Shown here: positions 37,212 to 48,470 of the stretch, in pieces
How the letters are laid out: every line of letters starts with the position of its first letter
How positions within the stretch are numbered: position 1 is the stretch's first letter
From: Platycnemis pennipes
Lineage: Eukaryota; Arthropoda; Insecta; Odonata; Platycnemididae
Assembly: GCA_933228895.1 (NCBI GenBank)
Contig: OW121852.1
Coordinates: 103,747,544 to 103,811,543, forward strand
DNA length: 64,000 bases
Direction of reading: 5' to 3'
Notes under the pieces: generated by a model
Database searches by the model: none
What the model saw: only the letters and a program-made list of their open reading frames with translations
Told to the model about the DNA's origin: nothing
Translations under genes and position numbers: made by a program

Positions 37212-37989
37212 ATTTTATTATTTTAAATTACATTGTGGAAAATTGCTAAAGTTTTTTAATCATCCAATATGTCTAAATTCCACTACGTGACGCCTGATAC
37301 TGTGATCTGTGTTTTTTAGCATCATTGGAATGGTATCAATGAACATTCCACGGATACGTAATGAGGCTTTATGCTCTATAGGGATTTGAATTTTATTCCA
37401 TGTTTGTTAAAGTATCTCAAATCTATAGCTTTCTCTAATCGACAATGATTATTTCTTCTCTTCATGCCCAATGTTTGTTCAAATGCACAATCCTGTAAAG
37501 AAAAAAAAACATTCACAATTAGAACACCGCTGAAGCATTCATTAAATACTCCTAATTTTGACTGAATGCAAACCTATCTAAATTCGTGAGTAGCTCTAGC
37601 AGTCAGCACATATCTTTGTGCGGAAAAATATGGCTGACCTTGCTTCACGAATAGCCTACAATGTCTTCAGTACCTTCCTATATCCTCGCGAAAAGCACCG
37701 TTTACGGCACCCCTCTATTACGAACTGCTTAAGCAGCAACGATGTTTTCATTTCGGAGTTGACAATGGTAAAGGCCTTAGCAACGCTCGGAAAAGAACCG
37801 AAAATAACAGCAAATTTCAACGTAAATTACACATTTCCCAGAAAACTCGAAAAAAGGAAAAAGTGAAAACCGGTTAACAGAATAAGAAAGTTTATATATT
37901 TTCACATTAAATACAGAAAGAATGATAGACATCGATTAATATTTAGTGAAAATTCTGAGTGTATATACATATACATATAAATGTAAATA

Positions 37990-38066
37990 TATAATTGGCT
38001 CCTGGAATTGAACCCGGGCCCTGACCCTTTTTAATATAGCCTATAGCACCTTCTAGTATATACGCT
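37990..38066 (-). repeat. tRNA-headed SINE fragment
   Basis: On the minus strand: TATATACTAGAAGGTGC as a loose A box and CCGGGTTCAATTCC as a clear B box. It directly abuts the left terminal repeat of the 38066-39292 element, so its 5' limit is uncertain. Confidence 0.45.
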
Positions 38067-39292
38067 ACCCAGCCAGCACAAATAAACATTTTACCTTCAA
38101 TTTATTTGAAATTTACGTAAATATGTCGTAAACTGTTTGTTTGTTTACAAGTTGCTCACGTAAACTTCTAAGATGCATCTCGTAAAAATCGCGGCCACAT
38201 GTCCTCATCGTGGAGTAAGCAACACAGAAGCGGTTTACCAGAACGTCCGCCATAATGCATACGCATCAAATACTTTGTTTGCCATATATATTCCCTCACT
38301 ACGTATTAAATGTGCAATTAAATCCAGCGTACCACGTTTAAAAATTTTCACGAATAAAAAAGGTAAAAAAATAAAATTTCATATACATCACTAGCATCGC
38401 TTTCGCCCCTATGTGGCTCAGGGAACCGAACCCGTGTCGTTCGCTTCATATCTCGGCACGCTAGACCACCAGGCTAACTGCTTCGTTGATGTAAGTGTTG
38501 TCAGATTGCTAGTTGTTGTGACGCGGTTCATGCATGAACTTGCGCCGGTTCATGAATGCGAAGTAAAGTTTCAATAGTTGATTATAACTAAAATTCATTA
38601 CATAACTGTAAGTTAAGACTATCGAAGGAACTGTAGCAATGATTTACGATCGAATTTGCTTTCCTAAATTGTCGAACACATGAATCCTTCGTTAATTGTG
38701 CTGGAGTGACAACACCCCTTAGAAAAATCTTTGAAGATTAAAAATTAATTTCTCTTCACCAATGGTTATGATTACTGGTGAGCACCAATTAACTACTTGT
38801 GAATGATGATTAATTACTAATATTTGCAGTGATTACCTACTTATTTCAAGGGAGCTCAGGGGTGGATTTTGGAACAAATATCAAACTGCTATCTCATATC
38901 GGTGATCAGCTTGAAACATATGTACTCCACATTAAATGAAAAAGATACTTGAAACTACTTCATGTATCTACATGTTAACTTTATGAGCCAAATATTTTCA
39001 TTAAACATACGCGCAGAGTATAATCTATGACATAATGCTGTAAATTTACTAATTTCTTAATGGCCCACACTCGTAAGAATCACGTAAATTCGTTTACGTG
39101 TGCGGTTTAAAAACTGTTTACGAGATGCTTACATAAGCATTAAGCATTTACGTTTACGTTCATTCTCATAAAATGATTGCTTAGAATTTACGTAAACATG
39201 AAATAATACGGGGAGATTATGTTTACGTATACACACGCACATTAAGTTTACGAGGATTTTACGTAAACATGTTACCGTGTGCTGGCTGGGTA
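38066..39292. mobile_element. Non-autonomous DNA transposon with 15-bp perfect terminal repeats
   Basis: TACCCAGCCAGCACA at 38066-38080 is exactly inverted at 39278-39292. Near both ends the word TTTACGTAAA and parts of it (CGTAAAC, GTTTACG) recur about a dozen times, like subterminal transposase sites. There is no transposase frame. A TA target duplication is possible, with the repeats then starting CCCAGCC. The superfamily is not recognised. Confidence 0.6.
38405..38480 (-). repeat. tRNA-headed SINE fragment inside the 38-kb element
   Basis: On the minus strand: GCCTGGTGGTCTAGCGTGCC (A box) and ACGGGTTCGGTTCCC (B box) at tRNA spacing. The acceptor stem does not close, so this is a SINE head. 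Confidence 0.55.
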
Positions 39293-39409
39293 GAATCCTA
39301 CAAAATTTCAGCTCAATCGTTCCATTAGTTTTTGAGGAGATGCGTAACATAAATCTGACAGACAGACAGACACCACTTCATTTTTATAAATTAGTATGAT
39401 GATAAGTTA

Positions 39410-41150
39410 ATACTATTTGAAAACTCAAGCTGTGATCAACGCGGGTCGGTTAGCTTGTTCAGGCTAAATGAGAATTTAGGTAGGTACACCAGAGCACATA
39501 TTATTACTGAATTATGCTACAGATGAGAATATTATCTCGTCTTTTACAGCATTAATGGCAGTATGAAGATGTACCTATGCTAGTAAAATGGTTGTAGTAC
39601 TGCGATTACAAAATACCAATCTGCCTAAGAGAAATCATGCATGGGATTTGACTCTAGGTATTATTTTCCCAGTCACGTCAATGACTCCAGCATATTCGAC
39701 GATTTCTGTCGGCGAAACAAACACAAAAGATTGTTGTCCCTAAAAAAGGTGATGACTGTACCCGCTTTGAACCTCTGTAAAAGAATTAGGTCGATGGAGG
39801 CCGGCGATACTTGGTGAAACTTATTTGTACTGAACATGTTAAGAAAAATAACTTTGTACAATTTTAATTTATTTTACCTATCGATTACGATGCCTGAGCG
39901 TCATTTTCAAGGTAAACATACATGTATACAAGGTACATAATCTACGATGCAGAAGTCCAGGAGAACTAAAATGCCTGGCCTATAGCGGTGATTTCGATAC
40001 CGAAAATTCTCCGCTCATTTTAATCCAAGCGGTCCTTGAAAAAGTATCATTACATTCCCCCGTGACAGTTATTCCAATAAAAGCCTTTGTTCTCATTCCG
40101 GATACCTCCTACCCACATCGCCGCAAAATGTGCCAACGCTCGAACCTTAGCCATAGTTCGGAGGTCGGTCACGTTTCCGCGGTTACCCTGCACGAATCGT
40201 GAATCGTAAGTGATCCCTCTGCCGCTCATACCCCCTGTGTCCGTATTGCTTCCTCATATCTCTTGGCAAGGTCAACTGCGCTCATACCTACCGGTGTGAA
40301 TGTGGCCAAGCACCACTTCTAAACTCTGCTTGCCTTCACTTCTTCTTTTCACCTCAGCATCCGCCGAAATTACACCGGCTCTCATTGTCATGCGTGAGGA
40401 ATTTTCGAGGTTTTAATGGCCAACGGATAAGTTTCGGTCTGTACGTGACATCCAGCTGATTCGGTCCAAGCTGGAACGATTTTAATAGCGGACACATTCT
40501 CGCGGGTCGGAGTTCGGAAGGAGACCGATCCAACGTAACATTTTGGTGATAAATTTATTTCACCTGCCGTGGTATAGTAATCTTGGAGAGTCGTTGACCT
40601 GGGGGGTTATTTTGTAATCTCACTTTAGTGAGAATACGTCATGAAATGTCACTTTTTCGTAGTTAAACTCCGCCACCCAGGCGGCGTGACCATCTTCGGA
40701 TCTCAAGCGGTGAACTGCCGGTCATGTGCTGGTCTTTTAGACGATTCATCCGCTCGATTCGTATCTTTCGACTCTTGATCCGTTTCACTATCTCCACCTT
40801 CTATTAGTTCCCATCTCATCTTCATAAATAACGTGAAATGGAGCCACCATCGTTTCCACTCGAAGCTTAAGTTGGAAAAAAAGCAAGAGCGAGAAAGATA
40901 CAAACGATTTTAAATTGTATTTTTGGAATTTTCACAACGTGAAGAACTTCAGCACATCGAGATCGGCAACAGATAGCGCTACCGACAGAAGCTTTGACAA
41001 TTCACGAACCGTTCGTAAGCCGTTGGTTATCATTAAGAGAGCGAAACGGATCTCCAGCCTTACCGCAAAAGGTCATTAAAAAGCTGAGATTACAAATTAA
41101 CCCCCCTGGGTATTTTTTACGGAGGTGAGGAAATGCAGTTTACGCACCCC
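39410..41150. other. Stretch without recognised genes; CpG-richer from about 40,000
   Basis: Roughly 40,000-41,000 has clearly more CG dinucleotides than its surroundings but no reading frame with family motifs. It could be a regulatory island or an old GC-rich repeat. Confidence 0.3.
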
Positions 41151-41157
41151 TAGGAAC

Positions 41158-41209
41158 CCCTTACTCCCTATTATTATTATTAAAAATAATAATAATAGGG
41201 AGTAAGGGA
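41158..41209. repeat. Perfect palindrome with (ATT)n core
   Basis: CCCTTACTCCCTATTATT is followed after a short AT loop by its exact inverse, AATAATAGGGAGTAAGGG. The arms are about 24 bp. It would form a hairpin or cruciform. Confidence 0.8.
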
Positions 41210-41464
41210 CTCAGTCTGGTGATGTTCATCAGACCATACCCTCGAAAACCTCATCTCCTCCGGCCATCCTCTTCCTCCCCGTTGTCCTGGGTGGCCAGAC
41301 GGCTTTCTTCCTTGCTGCCGATTAATGATGTTTTGGCGCAAGTTACCCATTTCTCCATCCGTTGCGTTCCCATCCAACTCGTTCCACAGACTTGTTCCTA
41401 ATCATTGCTGTTGTCTTGTTGAATCTGCTCCAATTCAGCTGAGATCCCAGAAGTTCTCTGTTAA

Positions 41465-42600
41465 TAATAATAAATTTTATATATTTTCTGTGGCATTGCC
41501 ACCTTAGAAAAACAATACGAATTAAACTTGTACACCAGTCGGCATTTAACAAACAATAAGCAATTACATAAAGTATTATATATACGTAAGTGAAAACGTT
41601 CCTTATTACATATTTTATTTTACAAGCATATACAAAGGTGGGAAAGACTTAATTATAAAAACTTTTAAATAGATATTCCCAGTATTTTTCCTTAAAAGAA
41701 AGAATGGATTTCGTACAGGTTAGGCTCGTGGGTAGGAAATTCCATAATTTTATGGCATTAACAACAAAAGATTTTTCATATACATTGATCTTGTGTGGTG
41801 GGTAGCAAAAATAAGTTTGTTGTCTAATTTTTAAGGAACATGCAGTTGTTTGTCTTTTAGGAAACATCCAAACGGGTAGGCTGGCTTATGATTATGGATT
41901 AATCTAAAAATAAACAATCCCAATAAATATTTTCTCCAAAGAGTGACTGATAGCCACCCAAGTTCTCGTAGGTAGGGACTGATATGTTCAGATTTTCTTT
42001 TGTTATAAATGAATCTGGCACGTGAGTTCATTAGCCGTTGGAGTTTTAAGTTTAACTCTTCAGTAATGTCATAAAAAACTAAGCAGCAGTAATCTAGATG
42101 TGGAAAAATCGACGTGGAAATGAGTTTATTTCTGGTGTCTATTGGAAGTAAATGTTTATGAATTTTCAACTGATATAGAGTGGAATTTATTCTGTTTGAA
42201 ATTTGGGATACATTATCTGTCCAGGAAATATTATTGCTAATAGTGACACCTATATTAAGAGCATAATTAAAATAGAGGATTTCGTGTTAATCAACCTTAT
42301 TTTTTGGTATTAGGTTAATATCAATACGCTGAAGCATGCATGTGCCTCCCATAATTAGGGCTTTAGTTTTGGCACCATTTAAAATTAAGTTGTTTGATGC
42401 AGCCCACGAATGCAGTTTCTGAACGTCAGAGTTCACTTTGCTTACGGCCTCTACTATATCTTGGGGTTTACAGTTGTAGTAAATCTGTAAATCGTCTGTA
42501 TAGAGCATTTATCTACAATATTTCAGTTACTGAGGTAAATATAGAATGTAAATTGAAAAGGGAAGTGGCCCAAGAACCGAACCCTGGGGAATCCAAGTGA
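41465..42600 (-). mobile_element. CR1/Jockey-type LINE, 5'-truncated and broken
   Basis: On the minus strand the protein pieces run in LINE order: PQGSVLGPLPFSIYI (RT domain), YTDDLQIYYN (the catalytic box, T for the usual A), then SIFPHLDYCCLVFYD, LQRLMNSRARFIYN and the ending VVNAIKLWNFLPTSL. These sit in several frames with stops. Non-coding sequence runs on to an (ATT)n-like tail near 41465. The clade is not settled between CR1-like and Jockey-like. Confidence 0.8.
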
Positions 42601-43881
42601 GACAGAAATCTTTTGCTTTGCTATGTGCTCTTTTGGTAATTCCGTCCATTGTTCCTGATGTTATTCCCATTTCCCTCATTTGATCAATTGAATGTTGGTT
42701 CCAATTTCCTCGCCAGGATAAGGCACATGTCTCGAAGGAGATGTTTTCTTCTGAGACATTCTTCATCTTTACAATTATCCTTCTTATTTCGGCGTTATCA
42801 TATTTTTTCCTCTTAACGTGTGCTAGCTGCATCTAAAGTGGCTACGCCTACTCTTTGTGCATCCAAAACTTTGACTTGTTCTTCTTTCTTCGCTAGAAGG
42901 TCAGGTTTTCTCAATCCGCTCGTGGTCTGAAGTCGCGGTTCCTCCTGTACTTCCCATTTGTTGAGCTTTAATGCGTTAGATAATATTTTAGTAATCGCAT
43001 TGTGTTGAAGAACTATGCCCCCGTGCGTGCGAAAGCAGTTTTGGATCACATGTACTGCTGCTTCTGTGGACAGGCACCCAGCCTGATAGTTATTTCCATT
43101 GGGCGGAACCTGTCTTCCCCGTGATGTTTGAGTATGGGTCAGGAGGCAATTAATATGCACCTTGTGATAGTCAATAAAATCGTGACTCAATATACCAAAA
43201 TTGAAGTGATCTATCCATCTTGTACTGGGAGATGTTTTTCCCGACTCTTTTAAGGCAATGCCATCGATAGTGGCGTACAATTTCTCCCTCCAGTACTTCA
43301 TGGCCCTTTCTTTGGTATTAAGTATATATCCGTTGACATTCACGGCCTTTTCAGCCCATATGAGACCTTTTCGGAACCAATCCGTAGTGGTTGCTGCTCT
43401 CGCGGTATTTGAGGTTGAGGTTTGCAAATTTTTGAGCCTCTTGAGCATGAGACCAGGAATTGAGGTCTCAAAGGAGGAGATACCCATTCCACCATCTTTG
43501 CACTGAGCATGCTAGTAGCTTACGGGTACGTTATGTGGAAAATGTAACCATTTTCGTACCTCTACACGAATCTGTCGCTCCAAAGCTCTGCGAACTTTCT
43601 TGGTAGTTCCATCTATAATTAATTGGTGTAGTAATCGTGATACCAAGAAATTTTTAACTATCTTCAGTCCATGCTGAGATTTTAGAGGAGCTCTTCGAAT
43701 TTTCTCTAAATCAACGGTTAATGTTCCACCAAATTTGTGCAGCTTGGCATCACTAAAGTTTAACCTTAAGTAAACTCATTTTTGAAATGAATGGTGGAGG
43801 CTGATACTTTGTGGAAATCCATTGTAGGATATGAATTAAAGATACTTAGCAACTATTCCACATAAAAATTTATTTCAAAAG

Positions 43882-43920
43882 AGTCAACATGTTTCACTGC
43901 ACTGCAGCATCATCAGGACG
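43882..43920 (-). ncRNA. Hammerhead ribozyme-like motif in unit 4
   Basis: On the minus strand: GUC/GAC stem I, CUGAUGA with C3 at 43916, stem II CUGC/GCAG with loop AGU, GAAA, palindromic ACAUGU stem III, U17, and expected cleavage between 43886 and 43885. Stem I has only three sure pairs. Confidence 0.65.
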
Positions 43921-43938
43921 CTGATGATGCTGCAGTGC

Positions 43939-43980
43939 AGTCCTGATGATGCTGCAGTGCAGTGAAACATGTTGACTCTT
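43939..43980 (+). ncRNA. Hammerhead ribozyme-like motif in unit 4, inverted partner
   Basis: CUGAUGA with C3 at 43943, the same stem II (CUGC/GCAG), GAAA at 43964-43967, ACAUGU, U17 at 43973 and expected cleavage before 43974. The second arm has changed little from the first. Confidence 0.65.
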
Positions 43981-45023
43981 TCGAAATAAATTTTTATATG
44001 GAGTAGTTACAAAGTATCTTTAATTCATATCCTAAACTCATTTTTCATTGGGTATTAACTGCTTTATTAGTCCTTGGGCCAGTCTTAGGAAAGGAGTAGT
44101 TGTGATTTTAAACTTTTTAAGTTTCCCTACCCGGACTATTGACAAGGCTACACATTTCTTATGGTTTAGAGTTTGACCCACTGATTTGGCACTTTCTTCA
44201 TAGATGTTTAATGCCTGTTGCATTCCACCTTTTGATGAGGCTAGAAGGATTATATCATCTGCATATGCAATGGCGTTGGCATTAAATCCTTCGATCTTAT
44301 GCCCCACGTATTCTGGAAGAAATTTTAAGATCTGATCACGACCATACAGAATAAGGGTGCAGAAAGAGGATCACCCTGTCTAACTCCTCTTTTTACTGCT
44401 ATTGCGGGAAATGTTTGGCCATTTACTTCCAACATGGTGGAACCATTGGCATATGTCTTCGTAATATAATCGATAAAACAGGATGGAAGTCCTTTTTCTC
44501 TCATTGCTGGGGTTAGAGCAACATGACTTACATAGTCAAACGCCTTGGCAGCATCCAGTGAAACCAAGTGGAGTTCTTTAAGCTTAATTTTGGCGTCACT
44601 TATAATTGATCCTATTGTGATGGCATTTTCTCCACATCCATCTTGAAAACATCTCTGTCGCAAATCAATTAAATTTAATTTAGCAAGGCGTTTTGCAATA
44701 ATCTTGTGCAAGTGACGTATACACACTGATGCTATGCTTATGGGTCGATATTCCTGTGGTGTAGCACTGTTTTTAGTTTTGGGCACGAAGACCGTGCGGC
44801 TCCTTAAAAGTTCACTTTGGATGTTACCATTAATAATTAATCAGTTAAAGAAAAGTGTTGTGATGGCGGTAGGAACTGCGCGCCACTGCCTCGATGTAAT
44901 CCCATCAATGCCTGCTGCTGATGACATGGACAGCGTATTTTGCTCTACCTCCTGTGTTGATATAGAATTCATGAGCGACTGGTTTTCGGGCTCATTACTC
45001 GTGTCAGGTGCGATGACGTCCAT

Positions 45024-45130
45024 CGGATAGATAGAGTGATTGAGTCGTCAACCTGGGTTAAGATCGTGGGGTTTGATCCCGCCTTAGGCCTCGTAGTTGT
45101 GGCCGTCTTAGAAAAAATCTAATTATACAA
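45024..45130 (+). repeat. tRNA-headed SINE fragment
   Basis: GATAGAGTGATTGAGTCG (A box) and TGGGGTTTGATCCC (B box) at tRNA spacing, starting right at the truncated end of the R2 remnant. Confidence 0.5.
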
Positions 45131-45189
45131 CTCGGGTAAATGGTAGGATATAACCAAAGTAATTGTGCCACCTAAAACCTTCTATTTCT

Positions 45190-47050
45190 ATTACTGTAGT
45201 TACTGTGACTTTTTTGCGTGTTGAAATGAAGACAAATATTTATTAAGGATGAAGGTGAGATATCTTATTTGTACTCATTTCATAATAATTACTATAACTG
45301 TGTAAATATTGAAAATTGCTTATGTGCACAACTTCGAAGTTAATTACATTCCGAGTTTGTTCATTTACTCGTTCACATCCTTTTTTTTTAGTAAAATTTA
45401 CTCATTTTTGCCATTGAAACCTTCGACATTAATACTTAAGCATGCGTTATTGACGGGACAAAAATGCTGAGTTTGTCACTCACTGTAACAGTCTCTAGAA
45501 AAATTAAAAATTAAGGAATGGTATTGCATTTTAACACAACAGTTTGGGGGATGCTAGTGATGGCAAAGAGTTTTTGCCATTTCTTAAAAAATCTTATCCC
45601 CTCGTCTGAATCCGTTCTTAAAACGTTTTTGGATGTGATACTGAAGTAAAATTATATCAAGATTCGTTTTTTTCTCTTTAGAAATATTATTCTAAAGTCC
45701 TTATTTCTCTTTCTCTTCCATTAACTAATAAAAAAGTAATTTTTAATTGTTCTTTTTCCTCGCATAACTATTGTTAAGCCACTTAATTCAGACTAAGGCA
45801 ATCTTTCCGGCTCGATTTTGGAAAAATTCTTTTTTTTTTAAACTAAAATTTGTACATTACACTCCATTATATGTGAAAAGATCGGTGCTGTCACATAGTC
45901 AGCAAAATCAGAGAACTTGATGCAGTCAGTTATTCGATGAAACTTGTTCTTTCAAATACAGCCGTGAAAAATAGTTTTTCGCTCTGCTCTCTTTATAGTT
46001 TTGAGTTCAGATTGTGGGAAAAATTCAAAATGCGCTCTCCAAAGTCAACAGATGTGGTCAGTTTCTCGCTTATTATCTAACATTTATACTGAAGAAAGTA
46101 ATATTTATGTTTTTTTAAAAATAAATATCCCTTTGTTTTTTGCTCTTTTCTTTTTTCTGAGTCAAGAACTGCTGCATTTGGTTCCGTGCTAAACTGAATC
46201 TGCATATTATTTCAGGACAAGTAGCCTCAACGGAATACTATTGTCACGGGCGCACGTAGCTCTTTATTTGAGTGCATATGGGGATGGGTAGAGGGGTTGT
46301 CTTACAGCACGTAGGAAGACATTTGCATCGACACTTCCGCTATCATATGTCCACGCGCCACCGATTAGCGCAATTATGCCAGGTGCCACCTATGGACGCT
46401 TGTTAATCGGTTGTCTCTCGGCATGCTTGTTTACACCACTCACTTCCGGCGGAAATGTGTCAGAAGCGATTTGGATGCCTATCCCAACCCTCCTTCAATT
46501 CTTCAGTAGAAATGTTAGGCGGATAACTTTACTGCAAATGAAATGCGGAATTAATTATTGTATCCCAAACACATTTGCCTCTAATAACAACATTTATTAA
46601 CTAGCCTGCACACACAGTTCCGCTTTTTACGTAGAATGTTACACTATAAACTCCACCATCCGTATCAACAATTACAGTTGTGCCACAAATAATCTTAATA
46701 TGAACCTTCCTATGCCAAATAATGCTTTCACTAACTATAGTATATTTGATAGTTATTTCCGAATTACAATAATTTCCTCCATTTCGTATATCCCACCCAA
46801 AGATCAGATTAACAAGATTAGAGAGATATATTCTCGCACCGATACATTTAAAATGTCATTTTTCCCGCTAACCATAAGAGAGAACAATAAGCAGCGTAGC
46901 AAAAGTATAGGTAGGATATAGTCAGAGTAGTCTTATGTACATGATTCATGTAATGACAACCAAAAATCCCTTTTTTATTTCGTAGATATTAACCATCTAG
47001 CTGCATGTGACCCTATTATCTAGCATGTCTCCATTAAATATCCTGGTTGC
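45190..47050. other. Stretch without recognisable content
   Basis: AT-rich with short chance frames. A small GC-richer patch lies near 46,230-46,540. Nothing in it can be named. Confidence 0.4.
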
Positions 47051-47055
47051 CTGTC

Positions 47056-47125
47056 AATAGTGCACGTTTGGTGATCTTCATCCCCGGCCACACACCCTCG
47101 TGGTGGCTGCGTAGGTGTAGATGAA
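47056..47125 (-). repeat. SINE family B copy
   Basis: On the minus strand: ATCTACACCTACGCAGCCAC, GAGGGTGTGTGGCCGGGGATGA, ATCACC. It has lost the CCCTGCAA segment between the CTACAT start and GCCAC. Confidence 0.6.
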
Positions 47126-47669
47126 GTTGAACTCTGAACTCTTGAGACAGAACACTGGCATCTCTTGAATTTCAAAACGCTCATCCTGCACTAATTTAAA
47201 TCCATAATCGTTTCATATTAGATTGTAGCCATAACAATTCCCTTCATCCTTTCCTCCCTCCTTCACCTGAATTACATGAGCACAATACGACCCACAACTC
47301 TACTCACCTAAAGAAGGAAACAGCATAGCTGCATGTCCCCGAAACTTTACTAGTAAGTACGTTTTTTTCGTGTATTTATTCACATTATGTAACCAGTTCC
47401 GTTTTTCCTGTGCTTTGCAAGCAATTCTGTGTCCATTTCGATTTTTCGTATGTAGATCGTAAAGATAAAATAAGAGAGATAGAAAATAAAACGGAGAGTT
47501 TTAAGATGCTATTTTTACCGCGTATTACTATGAAATAGTAAAAAAAATAATCTACTTATCAGTAAGATACCGGGAGGCAATTTTCAACTCGCCTGCACTT
47601 CATACAATCTTAATTCAAGTTGGTCTTTTACGATTCGACACATCTATACCTGTCTAATTAACAGTCACC

Positions 47670-48110
47670 GATGCTCCACTGTCCTTCCTTTGACCTTCTG
47701 ATTGTTATTTCGTGCAGTTGTGTCGATAATCCTGATGCGACACCTCATCCCCGTCCACGGAGAAGCCTCATGGAAGCCTCAGAGGCGGGCAGTGGGACGG
47801 GCGGTGCATTTGTCCGTCCGTCTGTCCCCTTTCGCGGTGGCGTCCAAGGGACTGTCCCATCATCAGGCCACTTCCGCCTCCGTGCTTGGCTGCTGAGAGG
47901 ATTTATCCCCACCGCCTGCATATATATTCCTCTCAAAGAGGGGCGAGAAACCGTCACGAATGTTTTCACGATCCTCTCACCTTCCCTCTGCCCCTCGCCC
48001 CCGTTCTGCCCCGTCGCGGGGGCATATGGGGCAGCCCACAGTGGTGAAGGCCTTAGCCGAGAAAATACGCCAGTCCGCCCATGAGGGGAAGAGGTTGAGA
48101 AGGTGATAAG
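47670..48110. other. GC-rich island, no assigned function
   Basis: Composition changes sharply here and several overlapping frames up to 137 codons open on both strands, as expected from GC-rich DNA. No signal peptide, domain or clear splice pair supports an exon. It is the best candidate in the right half for a host exon or promoter. Confidence 0.25.
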
Positions 48111-48367
48111 ATGGTGACTTGCCCGCTATGGGAAGCAGGAAACATAATCCTCAAGCCGAGCGGACTCCTGTGAGATCACCCCGCTCTCCAAGATTGGAAC
48201 GTTTTGTCTCCATGCTCTATGAGAGCAGCCGATTGTTCCAGTATGCCCTCAGACACATGTAATGACGAGACTAGATGGTAACTGATAACTTCAGGCTTAA
48301 CTATGACAAACCGTTCCATTATGGAAAAGAAAAGAATAAAACTTTGTTAGGTTCGCTTTATATTTAA

Positions 48368-48415
48368 ATAGGCACGACCCGAGTTTCATGACGTAGTTAC
48401 ATCTTCAGTTGAAGA
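48368..48415 (-). ncRNA. Hammerhead ribozyme-like motif, inverted partner in unit 5
   Basis: On the minus strand: CUGAAGA with C3 at 48408, a matching stem II, GAAA and a damaged stem III palindrome (CUCGGG in place of CCCGGG). Confidence 0.5.
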
Positions 48416-48470
48416 ATGAAAAACCTGAAGATGTAACTTCGTTATGAAACCCGGGTTGTGCCCATTTAAA
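48415..48470 (+). ncRNA. Hammerhead ribozyme-like motif, core CUGAAGA
   Basis: C3 at 48425, CUGAAGA, extra U, stem II GUAAC/GUUAU with loop UUC, GAAA at 48446-48449, ACCCGGGU stem III, U17 at 48457. Stem I has about two sure pairs, so this copy may be inactive. Confidence 0.55.

Larger units (their letters stand above)
37038..37311. mobile_element. Foldback hammerhead unit 3 (12-bp target duplication)
   Basis: A 274-bp unit flanked by TTTTTTAGCATC (37026-37037 and 37312-37323). Its centre is a near-perfect inverted repeat with arms of about 90 bp. Two well-preserved hammerhead motifs lie back to back, minus at 37094-37136 and plus at 37169-37211, about 32 bp apart. It has no TATA box between the motifs. 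It is the youngest-looking foldback unit in the window. Confidence 0.85.
36103..39405 (+). mobile_element. Composite region bounded by RTE-like insect repeat ends
   Basis: The left edge reads CTAGCTGAAGGTGCCCGTTG with a short stem (CCCGTTGAAATTCAACGGG). The right edge reads TTTCAGCTCAATCG, then GACAGACAGACAGAC and ATAAATTAGTA. Both resemble ends of RTE-related repeats that I know from many insect genomes. The interior holds nested units at 37038-37311 and 38066-39292 and SINE heads. That one element spans all of this is inference. Confidence 0.4.
43784..44032. mobile_element. Foldback hammerhead unit 4 inside R2 (13-bp target duplication)
   Basis: A 249-bp unit flanked by TAAACTCATTTTT (43771-43783 and 44033-44045). 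The interrupted R2 reading resumes on the other side, so the insertion limits are firm. The arms carry hammerhead motifs on minus (43882-43920) and plus (43939-43980), with an extra partial CTGATGA copy at 43921. Confidence 0.88.
42600..45024 (-). mobile_element. R2-clade LINE, 5'-truncated, frameshifted, interrupted by a foldback unit
   Basis: On the minus strand from 45024: AAGIDGITSRQW, then RT with EYRPISIASV, LDAAKAFDYVSH, VKRGVRQGDPLSAP and YADDIILLAS, then GGMGISSFETSIP, the zinc-knuckle region (AGC, then HVIQNCFRTHGG), the restriction-like endonuclease block GLRKPDLLAKKEEQVKVLDAQ and the C-terminal ALSWRGNW. This order and these words are those of R2 elements. There is a frameshift near 44,330. 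The first zinc-knuckle cysteine is replaced by Tyr. The unit at 43784-44032 split the reading frame. It lies outside any visible 28S rDNA, where R2 normally inserts. Confidence 0.87.
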
